DNA of 38,052 nt from a virus: IMG/VR virus record IMGVR_UViG_3300009076_000019, positions 1-38,052 of that record; one strand, 5' to 3'. Below are positions 6,103 through 12,606 of the stretch, in pieces. Under the pieces are notes generated by a model, which was not told the DNA's origin, did no database searches, and saw nothing but the letters and a program-made list of their open reading frames with translations. Within the stretch, counting starts at the first letter, position 1. Every line of letters begins with the position of its first letter. Made by a program: the position numbers and the translations under genes.

Positions 6103-7131
6103 TTACAGCTGCATGTAAGCGGCTATGAACTCTTTCGCCGCTTCAGCATTGATGGCGTTTCCGTAGGCGCGCAGGCGTCCCACTCGGGAGGGAGCCCCAT
6201 TAGCCAGCGGGAATGTGCCGGATTCAACTGGCCGCCACTTTCCATCCCGGCAGAAGAGCCAGTCAGAATTAACCCAGAGGCCGTTAACCGGGCCGGCACA
6301 GTCAGCTGGGCGGCATCGTCCAAGTTCCTCTTGCCCTCGGCAAACCGCTTCATTGCCGTCTGCGGTGTCGAGGTCCGTCCGTTCGGGTCTCCGTCCCTGG
6401 CTTGCGGGGTTGGCCATCCGCCCAAGTGCCAGCTGATCGCATCCACCGTTTTCCGGCTGCTGTCGTTGTTCCCCGCTGCACTGTTGCCATTCTGCGCCGG
6501 CGTGCCCGCCATCGGAGTCGGCCAGCCGGTCAGGCATGCAGCCGCCGCAAGGTCCGGGCCGTGATTCCGCATCGCCTCCATCAGCCCCCCCTCGAAAGTC
6601 CGGACCCCTTTGTCTGCCAGCGCCGCAGTCGGTGTCGGCCACCCAATAAAGCCTGTCTCGGATGTGCGGCGCACCGATGCCCGCAGACGGGAACGGGACG
6701 GCCCCGAAGGCGTAACCCATGGCTTCCAGGTCAGCGTGTACAAGGTCGACCCAAGGCTCGACATCCTTGCTTGCAACCTGCTCTCCAATAACGACTGGAG
6801 GCGCGCACTGCTTGATGAGCCAGCCAAAACTTGGCCAGAGGTGTCTTGGGTCCGCAAACCCACCGCCAGCGCCTGCCGCGCTGAAAGGCTGGCATGGGCA
6901 ACTTCCTGTCCAGATAGGTCGATTATCCGGCCATCCCGCGCGACGCAAAGCCAATGACCAGACGCCGACTCCGGCAAAGAAGTGGCATTGCGTGTATCCC
7001 ACAAGCTCATCTGGCTTGATGTCTTCAATGCTGCGCTCATCAACTACTCCTGGCGCGATGTGACCCTCCTTGATTAGGTTGCGGAGCCACTCGGCGGCGT
7101 ATGGATCGATTTCGTTGTAATAGGCGGTCAT
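6103..7131 (-). CDS. Phage DNA cytosine-5 methyltransferase
   Basis: A 342-residue enzyme that would methylate C5 of cytosine using S-adenosylmethionine. Motifs seen: FFAGVG (motif I, 51-56), PCQPFS with the catalytic Cys (motif IV, 79-84), GEQV (motif VI variant, 116-119), HIRDRLYWVA (motif VIII) and YGNAINAEAAKEFI near the C-terminus (motif X). The middle 120 residues, which should include target recognition, are low complexity (Gly, Asp, Gln) and read another gene in a second frame. I chose the ATG at 7131 because it overlaps the upstream stop in an ATGA junction. The target sequence is unknown; a role in avoiding host restriction is inferred. Confidence 0.88.
   Translation of the reverse strand: MTAYYNEIDPYAAEWLRNLIKEGHIAPGVVDERSIEDIKPDELVGYTQCHFFAGVGVWSLALRRAGWPDNRPIWTGSCPCQPFSAAGAGGGFADPRHLWPSFGWLIKQCAPPVVIGEQVASKDVEPWVDLVHADLEAMGYAFGAVPFPSAGIGAPHIRDRLYWVADTDCGAGRQRGPDFRGGADGGDAESRPGPCGGCMPDRLADSDGGHAGAEWQQCSGEQRQQPENGGCDQLALGRMANPASQGRRPERTDLDTADGNEAVCRGQEELGRCRPADCAGPVNGLWVNSDWLFCRDGKWRPVESGTFPLANGAPSRVGRLRAYGNAINAEAAKEFIAAYMQL
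6123..7040 (-). CDS. Overlapping gene nested in the methyltransferase
   Basis: A 305-residue open frame on the same strand as the methyltransferase but in another frame. The ATG at 7040 has a strong AGGAG at a six-base spacing, better than chance would give. The protein has repeated GWPTP phrases, STLYTLTWKPW, and a C-terminal RWLMGLPPEWDACAPT. I recognise these from proteins found beside or over phage cytosine methyltransferases, where a LMGLPPEW-type phrase is common. The function is unknown; it may assist or modify the methyltransferase. Confidence 0.7.
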   Translation of the reverse strand: MSAALKTSSQMSLWDTRNATSLPESASGHWLCVARDGRIIDLSGQEVAHASLSARQALAVGLRTQDTSGQVLAGSSSSARLQSLLESRLQARMSSLGSTLYTLTWKPWVTPSGPSRSRLRASVRRTSETGFIGWPTPTAALADKGVRTFEGGLMEAMRNHGPDLAAAACLTGWPTPMAGTPAQNGNSAAGNNDSSRKTVDAISWHLGGWPTPQARDGDPNGRTSTPQTAMKRFAEGKRNLDDAAQLTVPARLTASGLILTGSSAGMESGGQLNPAHSRWLMGLPPEWDACAPTETPSMLKRRKSS

Positions 7132-7541
7132 AGCTTTAGGCCCAGGTATTTGATGGCCTTCTCGCGCCACTCGAAATCATCCCAGCCGCCCAACCTGATG
7201 TTGCACTTGTGGCAAACCAGGCCGCGAACAGCGTCGGTGTTGTGGCAGTGGTCGACGCAAGGCCGCCGCATCTCGGCCTCACAGACTGCGCATCGACCAA
7301 GCTGAGAAATCAGCATCCCCTCGAAACCATCAGCGCTCAGCTTGTAGCGGGTTGCCAGCTGCCACTTCGCTTTGTTGGCCTTGGAGTAGGTGCGCTTCCT
7401 GTTCTCTCGACGGTTTGTGTTAACGCAAGGCTTGCACCAGCTGGCGTGCCCATCGCTCGACTTGCTTGAGAGGTGGAATCCAGACAGCGGCTTTGATGTT
7501 TTGCACTTTGTGCAGGGCTTCTCTGGCTCGATTTGCTGCAT
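7128..7541 (-). CDS. Endonuclease VII-like HNH protein
   Basis: A 137-residue nuclease of the recombination endonuclease VII family, which cleaves branched DNA. It has an N-terminal CTKC ... CKPC zinc pair and a C-terminal CAVC ... CVDHCH ... VRGLVCHKCNIRLGG block holding the HNH-like catalytic site and the second zinc pair. In phages such small forms may resolve DNA branches before packaging or act as homing-type nucleases. It ends in an ATGA overlap with the methyltransferase and starts in a TAATG overlap with the gene upstream. Confidence 0.85.
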   Translation of the reverse strand: MQQIEPEKPCTKCKTSKPLSGFHLSSKSSDGHASWCKPCVNTNRRENRKRTYSKANKAKWQLATRYKLSADGFEGMLISQLGRCAVCEAEMRRPCVDHCHNTDAVRGLVCHKCNIRLGGWDDFEWREKAIKYLGLKL

Positions 7542-7738
7542 TACAGCCTCCGGCCGCGCCGTGGGTTTAGGAATGGCTTGCCGCGCTCGCCAGCTGCTGG
7601 CACGAACTGGGTGCAGATGACCACCACGTCTGTTCCGTCCTGCCGGTGCACTGGCATGGTGTGGAAGGGAAGGTGGCTGCAGTCATGTAGGCGCTTGGTG
7701 CAGGATTGGCAGCGGCTGCGCTTGGGGTGGTGGGTCAT
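7541..7738 (-). CDS. Small Cys/His phage protein
   Basis: A 65-residue basic protein with CQSCTKRLHDCSH near its N-terminus, a possible single zinc knuckle. It overlaps neighbouring genes at both ends (TAATG with the nuclease; 4 bp with the gene upstream). No named family recognised. Confidence 0.6.
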   Translation of the reverse strand: MTHHPKRSRCQSCTKRLHDCSHLPFHTMPVHRQDGTDVVVICTQFVPAAGERGKPFLNPRRGRRL

Positions 7739-8130
7739 GCACTCGATTCCGGATCGTCTTCAGTGACCGATGCCATCCCCGAGTCGAGGTCGCGCAGGTC
7801 TTGAATGCTGATGGTTGTGGTGCCGTCAGTTACCGCCCACTGATTCAGCTCTAGGCTGCGGAAGGTGCCGCAGAAGTGGCGGTATGCGCCGAGGGCTGCT
7901 CGCCGGAATGACTTGGCGGCAACCGGGCCAATCGGAATGTCCTTACCCCCCCCTGTGAGAGTTAGGTTAAACGTGGCCAGGGCCGCGATACGCTTCTGAG
8001 CGGCCCGCACAGTGCTTGGCTGCAGCTCCATAAGCTCAGCCACTTCACTGATCGACTTGCCCGCCAGTGCGTTGAATATGTTCTGGTCACGCTCCGGGTT
8101 GCGTAGGCCGGCATAAAGTACGTTCTGCAT
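7735..8130 (-). CDS. Phage protein with possible HTH
   Basis: A 131-residue protein. Residues of about 27-50 (ISEVAELMELQPSTVRAAQKRI) read as a helix-turn-helix, suggesting DNA binding. The rest is an alpha/beta region ending in an acidic tail. GGAG lies about nine bases ahead of the ATG. It could be a regulator within the leftward operon, but no target is known. Confidence 0.6.
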   Translation of the reverse strand: MQNVLYAGLRNPERDQNIFNALAGKSISEVAELMELQPSTVRAAQKRIAALATFNLTLTGGGKDIPIGPVAAKSFRRAALGAYRHFCGTFRSLELNQWAVTDGTTTISIQDLRDLDSGMASVTEDDPESSA

Positions 8131-8185
8131 AGCTTTCTCCAGGCAATAGCAGCCCGTTGCGCTGCTGGCGCTGGGCTTGGGTGGG

Positions 8186-8515
8186 TTACTTGATGTGGGC
8201 GGTGTTCTCGTCGCCCGGATCGGCGCGTAGTTCGCGCAGGCTTTCGTTGTGAAATTGCCGCGCCACGTTTTCGCTTATCTCGAAATTGTGGCGCGGGCTT
8301 TTCAGTGCATGGGCTGAGCCTTCCGGCCCAAGGGCGTGCAGGTTGATGATCATGTTCTGGATTGCTTCGGATATGACCGTGATGCCGTGCCAGCGCATGA
8401 GGTCGGCGAGCATGGCGCGAATGCCAGGGCGCACTTTGTGGCGCAGTTCTTCCTCGCCAGCCTTTGCAGCTTTTTCAGCGGACTTCTTTGAGCGCTCCTG
8501 CGTGTTCTTGGCCAT
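8186..8515 (-). CDS. Phage protein, possible DNA-binding regulator
   Basis: A 109-residue protein with a Lys/Ala-rich N-terminus (AKNTQERSKKSAEKA), a central helical block (GIRAMLADLMRWHGI) and a C-terminal PRHNFEISENVARQF phrase known from Pseudomonas phage hypotheticals. I chose the ATG at 8515 because it overlaps the preceding stop (TGATG) and follows GGAGG. Its coding DNA contains an inverted repeat at 8259-8295 that shares 13 bp with the large inverted repeat before the replication gene. Confidence 0.6.
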   Translation of the reverse strand: MAKNTQERSKKSAEKAAKAGEEELRHKVRPGIRAMLADLMRWHGITVISEAIQNMIINLHALGPEGSAHALKSPRHNFEISENVARQFHNESLRELRADPGDENTAHIK

Positions 8516-8883
8516 CACGCCTCCAAGTTCATCTTGGGTCCGCGTGTGATCTTGAACTCATCCAGCAGGCTCAGGATGGTGCGTGGCGTGCTGCCGATGG
8601 CGCGTGCCATGCCGATGATGGTTCCACCGGTGGCCGCCAGGGGTTTGATCTGTTCAGCCTGCTTTGCTCGGCGCTCCATGCGCATCTGGTTGAGGCGCTG
8701 GCGGGCAGAAAGGATGCCTGCCGGCGAGTTGTCTTGATCCAGCCAGCGGACTTCTTTGTTCAGCCGCTGGCGGGCCTGGTGCTGGGCGAAGCGCCGCGGG
8801 TGTTTGGCTGGATCAAGCTTTGCGGCGCAGCCGAGCATGGCGTGCTGCTCGGCGTGGCTGTGAAAGTGGGGGGTTGGGATCAT
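8515..8883 (-). CDS. Phage hypothetical with C-terminal HTH
   Basis: A 122-residue basic, His-rich protein (several His in the first 35 residues). Its end reads GMARAIGSTPRTILSLLDEF, a plausible helix-turn-helix. GGAGG precedes the ATG. It is coupled to the next gene through a TGATG overlap. No family name recognised. Confidence 0.6.
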   Translation of the reverse strand: MIPTPHFHSHAEQHAMLGCAAKLDPAKHPRRFAQHQARQRLNKEVRWLDQDNSPAGILSARQRLNQMRMERRAKQAEQIKPLAATGGTIIGMARAIGSTPRTILSLLDEFKITRGPKMNLEA

Positions 8884-8895
8884 GCTGGCCTCCGG

Positions 8896-9165
8896 TCAGG
8901 CGTGTGCCTGGGTGTGGGTGCCGTTTTCCAGCGCCTGCTGCAGCCAGGCGGCCTCGCGGGCCGTACGGCGAAAGCCCAGGCAGCGGCCGCTGGTGCTGTC
9001 GATGACGTGCACCATGCCTTTGCCGGCCATGAGTGCCTGGGTGCGGTCTGGGCGGTAGCCTTGCGAGAGGTTGCGGCCGGCGAATGCCGCGCGGGCTTGG
9101 CGGGCGAGTTCCAGCAGGTCAGTCAGTTCGGTGACGCTGGCCTTGGCTTGTTGCAGTGCGTTCAT
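8896..9165 (-). CDS. Small phage hypothetical protein
   Basis: An 89-residue protein from the ATG at 9165, which follows GAGGTG. Upstream codons stay open to 9438, but that extension lies over the structured RNA-like region and has no good start. The N-terminal third is a coiled helix (MNALQQAKASVTELTDLLELA). The C-terminal part contains GRCLGFRRTAREAAWLQQAL. Function unknown. Confidence 0.6.
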   Translation of the reverse strand: MNALQQAKASVTELTDLLELARQARAAFAGRNLSQGYRPDRTQALMAGKGMVHVIDSTSGRCLGFRRTAREAAWLQQALENGTHTQAHA

Positions 9166-9837
9166 GGTGTGGCACCTCGGTTGGTCATACCCATAAGTCA
9201 GCCGCACCAACGCGCCAGACTTCCGCAAGGTTGCCTGCCGGGCTGGCTGCTTATGGGTGCGGGGAAGGGGAAAAGAGCCCGCCGAATGAAAACTGGCGGG
9301 CTTTGAATATCCGGCTTGCGACCTTTCCGGATGACCTTCGGTGCTAGTGACACCTGGCGGCTCCGCTCCTGCGTTGCCGTGGCCCGATGTACGTGTCTGC
9401 CTCACGGCGAGCCCTGCCCAGCTGGAATGCAAAGGCATCTAACTGGGTTGTGATGCGCGATATTGCGCATCGGCCAATGATCGAAGCACCACGGCGTAAC
9501 CCGTGCTTACTTCCCGCCCGCTCGTTTCTGGTATTGGCCGTCTTGCATTAACCGGCCCAGGAGAATTGCGGGGCTTTGCTGCTCCAAGCGTTGCGTGGCA
9601 CTTGCCAACGCCTCAATCATTGGCCGATGCGCCCTGTTACCAGGCTATCGGTGCCTTACTGCCCAGGCGGCAAACCTGCTCATTACCGGGCGCTGCTTCA
9701 TGCGTTGCCCGGCGGCGTCCCGGTCGTGTTGCGGGATTAGTTGCAGGCGCAGGGCGCTTCCCCTGTGCGCATCTGGTCTAGCCAGCGTCGTTGCCGGCCC
9801 CGCGATTCACCTGCAAAGAAGGGAATGAATTACTGAA
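9166..9837 (-). ncRNA. 672-bp gene-free region with C4-like structured RNA
   Basis: No convincing gene. Minus-strand 9276-9460 has several nested hairpins: GCCGTG with CACGGC, GGTG with CACC, ATCCGG with CCGGAT, then a terminator-like stem at 9276-9302 followed by CTTTT. A further inverted repeat (ACCCATAAG with CTTATGGGT) lies over 9187-9256. The order and the sequence resemble, from memory, the C4 antisense RNA region of P1/P4-type phages, where an open frame (Ash-like) spans the RNA, as here up to 9438. C4 RNA silences a downstream antirepressor; no antirepressor is seen here. The 9480-9837 part carries no clear signal. Confidence 0.4.
9276..9302 (-). terminator. Terminator-like stem
   Basis: AGCCCGCC and GGCGGGCT enclose an 11-base loop, followed on the minus strand by CTTTTCCCC. 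It would end the putative structured RNA ahead of the small gene at 8896-9165. The T-run is short. Confidence 0.5.
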
Positions 9838-10317
9838 TTAGCAAATGAGCAATCTGCGGACGGGGCGGACGAGACACTCGTCGTTCTTGTCGTCGGTGGT
9901 CTGATTGCCAACACCGAAGTGCATGAAGAATGCGCCGTAGGCTGAGCGCTGCGAGCTGCTCCAGTACCAGCTGCTTTTGAACTTCAACAGGCCAGCATGC
10001 TTGGCGGCGAACAGCAGGTTCAGCTCCAGGGCTGCTGGAATAAATGCGCCGTCTAGCGCGAGCGCCAGCTGGGCAATGCTGCTGCCGGTTTCAGCCATTG
10101 CCAGGGTATTGGCCATGCCATCGCTGTAACTTGCAGCGCCAGGCACTTCCTGGCCGTACTTCCCCCATTCGCCTTCGAACTCTGCCTCGCTGCCCAGATC
10201 AATCAGGGCGTACTCGGCATCACCCAGCCAGTAGCGGGTGACGAAGGTGCCGCCGGCGAGTGGCTGGCCTCGCGCTGGAAGATCAGCGGCGGCGATTCTT
10301 TGTTGTGCTGTTGTCAT
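9838..10317 (-). CDS. DGR target 3, DUF1566/C-type-lectin-like protein
   Basis: A 159-residue target, the shortest of the three. It has EGEWGKYG, ANTLAMAETGSS and LALD in the same order as target 1, and the closing WYWSSSQRS ... ECLVRPVR; the last 37 or so residues come from VR3. AGAGGAACG precedes the ATG. It lies 3.8 kb from the other targets, as the first gene behind the pL-like promoter with operators, so it may be expressed at a different time. There is no signal peptide or membrane segment. Confidence 0.92.
   Translation of the reverse strand: MTTAQQRIAAADLPARGQPLAGGTFVTRYWLGDAEYALIDLGSEAEFEGEWGKYGQEVPGAASYSDGMANTLAMAETGSSIAQLALALDGAFIPAALELNLLFAAKHAGLLKFKSSWYWSSSQRSAYGAFFMHFGVGNQTTDDKNDECLVRPVRRLLIC
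9854..9954 (-). repeat. DGR variable repeat VR3
   Basis: A 101-bp gapless match to TR with 12 differences by eye, all at TR adenines. Uniquely, the two Asp codons that VR1 and VR2 keep (GAT GAT) are changed to Gly and Val. VR3 lacks the hairpin found 30 bp behind VR1 and VR2, though the AATTCATT flank is at the same distance. Confidence 0.95.
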
Positions 10318-10626
10318 GATCGTTCCTCTGTTCGGTTGTCATCCCAAGCAGCCCTGTCGCCAAGGCTGCTCAGTGATGCTGTCCGTGTTGCTGCTGCACT
10401 GGTTGCCAGGCCTTCCTCGCGGTTCGGTCATCACCTCGTCCGCCGCAGCCCCTCTGTTGGCTGGTGAAGCGGTACGCCGGTCGCCGGCTTGCAGTGCGCG
10501 TGTTATTCACCTGACTTTGTGTCGCCCCACAGGTGATGGCCGGGGCTGCCTCGCCGGTTGCCCGGCTAGCTGTTCATGGCGCGCGTTGTTAAAGAGTGGC
10601 GCCGGGTGTGGCTTCGGCGTGATTAG
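10318..10626 (-). other. Long structured leader ahead of target 3
   Basis: About 300 bases separate the pL-like promoter from the target 3 ATG. There is no good gene. The stretch is G+C-rich, with stems such as GCAGCC/GGCTGC next to the gene. It looks familiar from other Pseudomonas prophages, which is a recollection rather than a search result. It could act in antitermination or translation control. Confidence 0.5.
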
Positions 10627-10656
10627 AATATGAACCATAAGTACAAACACCGTCAA
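10627..10656 (-). promoter_or_regulatory. pL-like promoter for the leftward operon
   Basis: On the minus strand, TTGACG (10651-10656) and CATATT (10627-10632) are 18 bases apart, a good sigma-70 promoter. It overlaps both operator-like repeats and would start about 300 bases before target 3. Confidence 0.7.
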
Positions 10657-10671
10657 GAACCAAAAGTACAT
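10632..10671 (+). promoter_or_regulatory. OL-like operator pair
   Basis: Two copies of a 14-15 bp element, GAACCATAAGTACA (10632-10645) and GAACCAAAAGTACAT (10657-10671), 25 bp apart. They are imperfect palindromes (GAAC.. / ..GTAC) and match the pair beside the repressor start, which suggests repressor binding at both sites. Confidence 0.7.
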
Positions 10672-10842
10672 AATTTTTCGAAGGGCATGCAAAAGTCGCA
10701 AAGAGCACCGCCGCACCGCCGTGGTGTAACGCTTGCGTGACTCCTGTGGCTGATGTATCGCAGGCGTTACATGAGCCAAATCACAGGCGTAAAAAAGCCC
10801 GCACGGTGGCGGGCTTGTTCAGTTGGACTGAAGGGTTATCCG
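10672..10842. other. Gene-free stretch between OL and the repressor
   Basis: 171 bp with no gene that I accept. It holds an inverted repeat, GTAACGC (10726-10732) and GCGTTAC (10764-10770), and the repressor terminator. A 90-residue open frame crosses it and the operator on the minus strand but has no ribosome binding site. Confidence 0.5.
10791..10816 (-). terminator. Terminator of the repressor gene
   Basis: AAGCCCGC and GCGGGCTT enclose a six-base loop and are followed on the minus strand by a T-run. It would insulate the repressor message from the leftward operon. Confidence 0.8.
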
Positions 10843-11580
10843 TTATTCCGACTGGGTGAAGCGCGAGGTTTTCACGATTGCGCCTACGTACTGGATGTAT
10901 TGGATCTCATGCTCGGCCAGAAAGATCGGGTCATAGGCTGCGTTGACGCTATCAAAACGGTACTGGCCGTCCCGAAAGTAGACGAACTCTTTGATCATGC
11001 ACTGGCCGCCCTTGGTCTTAACCAGCACCTCGTCGCCCGATACGTATTCTTTGTTCGGCTCGACTACAACGAACTCGTTGTGCTTGATGCGGGGCTTCAT
11101 GCTGTGCCCCACAACCCGCAGGCCATAGGCGTTAGGGTCATTGCTGAAAATGCTGAGGAAGCCTTCGCCATGCCCAACAGGATATTCGAGCGCCTCAAAA
11201 TAGCCATCAGGCCCAAGCATTGCTTTACCCACTACCGGAACACTCCCTGCTCGGACTTCTAGGGGCTCCCCTTGCACGTTGCTGTCTATTGCATCAGCAA
11301 AGGTGTAGCTACCGCGATGTTCTTCCGCGCCATTGGCTTGCGGGGCGCCAATGCCGTACTGCAGCCACTCAGCTCGAACCGAGAGAGCGCTGGCTATCGC
11401 TTCCAGGTTGGCGCGCCCTGGCATCGACTCTTGGTTTAGCCACTTGCTCGCCGCCTTGGCTGTTGTGCCGGCTATAGCGGCCAGGCGAGCGCCAAGGCCC
11501 CACTCGGGTATGCCTTTTTGTTGAGCTGCCTGTTTAAGGCGATCCACGAATGGGCCGCGCACATCTTCTGACTGAACCAT
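10843..11580 (-). CDS. CI/LexA-type phage repressor
   Basis: A 245-residue lysogeny repressor with an N-terminal helix-turn-helix (about 28-50, GARLAAIAGTTAKAASKWL) and a C-terminal S24 self-cleavage domain. The hinge has the Ala-Gly cleavage pair at 111-112 (RAGSVPVVG), the nucleophile is Ser160 in GHSM, and the general base is probably Lys197 in CMIKEF. RecA filaments would trigger cleavage, so the phage should respond to SOS. I prefer the ATG at 11580 to the ATG at 11625 because the latter sits inside the operator pair; neither has a strong ribosome binding site. It is divergent from the Cro-like gene. Confidence 0.9.
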   Translation of the reverse strand: MVQSEDVRGPFVDRLKQAAQQKGIPEWGLGARLAAIAGTTAKAASKWLNQESMPGRANLEAIASALSVRAEWLQYGIGAPQANGAEEHRGSYTFADAIDSNVQGEPLEVRAGSVPVVGKAMLGPDGYFEALEYPVGHGEGFLSIFSNDPNAYGLRVVGHSMKPRIKHNEFVVVEPNKEYVSGDEVLVKTKGGQCMIKEFVYFRDGQYRFDSVNAAYDPIFLAEHEIQYIQYVGAIVKTSRFTQSE

Positions 11581-11600
11581 TTGTTCACTGTCGCACGTCC

Positions 11601-11630
11601 TTGCATGTACTTTCAGTTCCGTCATAGTAT
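11601..11630 (+). promoter_or_regulatory. pR-like promoter for the rightward operon
   Basis: TTGCAT (11601-11606) and TAGTAT (11625-11630) are 18 bases apart on the plus strand, ahead of the Cro-like gene, and overlap both operator copies. A second CATATT at 11643-11648 matches the -10 of pL by position but lacks a good -35. Confidence 0.6.
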
Positions 11631-11643
11631 GTACTTACAGTTC
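11605..11643 (-). promoter_or_regulatory. OR-like operator pair
   Basis: GAACTGAAAGTACAT (11605-11619) and GAACTGTAAGTACA (11630-11643), both read on the minus strand, 24 bp apart. They mirror the OL-like pair and lie between the divergent repressor and Cro-like genes. Confidence 0.75.
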
Positions 11644-11663
11644 ATATTCCGATTGGGGTTCCA

Positions 11664-11903
11664 ATGGTCACTCTCAAACAATGCATCGAAGCCGCCGGGG
11701 GTGTTCCGCCTGTTGCGGCTGTATGCCAGGTGAGCCTTCGGGCTGTTTACAAGTGGCTTGCGGCTGACGCCCTGCCACGTACCGAGTACACCGGCGAGAC
11801 CCGGCATGCCTCTCGGATCGCCGAACTTGCCGCTGAGAAGGGCCACCCCTTCAGCACCGATGAGCTGCTTGCCGCGGCCTCGCCAAACAAAAGCGTCGCC
11901 TGA
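11664..11903 (+). CDS. Cro-like HTH protein
   Basis: A 79-residue protein with a helix-turn-helix near GVPPVAAVCQVSLRAVYKWL and the phrase LPRTEYTGETRHASRIAEL, typical of Cro-like proteins in Pseudomonas phages. Divergent from the repressor and first in the rightward operon, it should shut down repressor synthesis during lytic growth by competing for the same operators. Confidence 0.8.
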   Translation: MVTLKQCIEAAGGVPPVAAVCQVSLRAVYKWLAADALPRTEYTGETRHASRIAELAAEKGHPFSTDELLAAASPNKSVA

Positions 11904-11967
11904 TCGTTCGACCAAACAACAACTGGGCCGGCTTTCCATGGCTCAAGAATAGGGAAGGGGTAGCCAC

Positions 11968-12591
11968 GTGACATCGTCCAAACCAAGACAGCTTTCGCAA
12001 ACCCGTGACCAGGTGCTGGTGGCGCATGCCGCCGAGATGATCGCGCGCACCTCGCTGAGCCAAGACAAATTCGCCCAGGCCCTGGCCGCGCAGCTGCATG
12101 CGCTGGTGCCGGGTAAGGCTACTGATGCTGGCGTGCCGGACTTCGATGCACTGGCTGCTGGCAATGACGTGGCGGCCTTCCTGAAAGGCTCGGGCAGCTG
12201 GTTGAAGCGTGTGCAGCGCTGGCTGGCTGGCGATATCGACCTGCCGAGCTGGGTTGAAGAGGCCTGGGTGCTGGCGCTGGACGCTGAGTACCGCGAGCGC
12301 TGTGTGAATGAACTGGCCAGCCGTCACGGACTGCTGGGTGCGCGTGAGCTGGGCGCAGATGCATGCCCGGTGCTGGCCTTCGGTCAGCTGATCGCCCGCC
12401 TGGGCGAGGCCGTTGAGGCCACTGGCGGTGTGCTGGCTGACGGGAAGATTGATGCGGCTGACCTTCCACACCTGCCAGAGGCAATCGAAAGGCTGCTGGC
12501 CGTTGAAAGCCGCGCCTGCGAGGTGCGCCGGCGCATGGAGAACGTGCTGGCAGAGCACACCGGCCAGCACAAGCTGCGGATCGCTAACTAA
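11968..12591 (+). CDS. Phage early protein of unknown function
   Basis: A 207-residue, mostly helical protein starting at a GTG that follows AAGGGG. The phrases GSWLKRVQRWLAGDIDLPSWVEEAWVLAL and ERCVNELASRHG are known to me from Pseudomonas phage proteins placed after Cro. It occupies the CII position, but I see no clear CII homology. An early regulatory role is only inferred from its place. Confidence 0.65.
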   Translation: MTSSKPRQLSQTRDQVLVAHAAEMIARTSLSQDKFAQALAAQLHALVPGKATDAGVPDFDALAAGNDVAAFLKGSGSWLKRVQRWLAGDIDLPSWVEEAWVLALDAEYRERCVNELASRHGLLGARELGADACPVLAFGQLIARLGEAVEATGGVLADGKIDAADLPHLPEAIERLLAVESRACEVRRRMENVLAEHTGQHKLRIAN

Positions 12592-12606
12592 ATACCGGGC
12601 ACAAAA

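Noticed and set aside
9166-9438. N-terminal extension of the small gene at 8896-9165
   Set aside because: Good GAGGTG and ATG at 9165; the extension runs over structured RNA-like sequence. It could still be an Ash-like frame.
10238-10633. A 131-residue plus-strand frame opposite the target 3 leader
   Set aside because: Cys/Arg/Pro-rich, antisense to the leader and the target start, with no ribosome binding site.
10507-10779. A 90-residue minus-strand open frame with a hydrophobic segment
   Set aside because: It crosses the OL-like operators and the pL promoter and has no ribosome binding site; similar frames are probably over-annotated.
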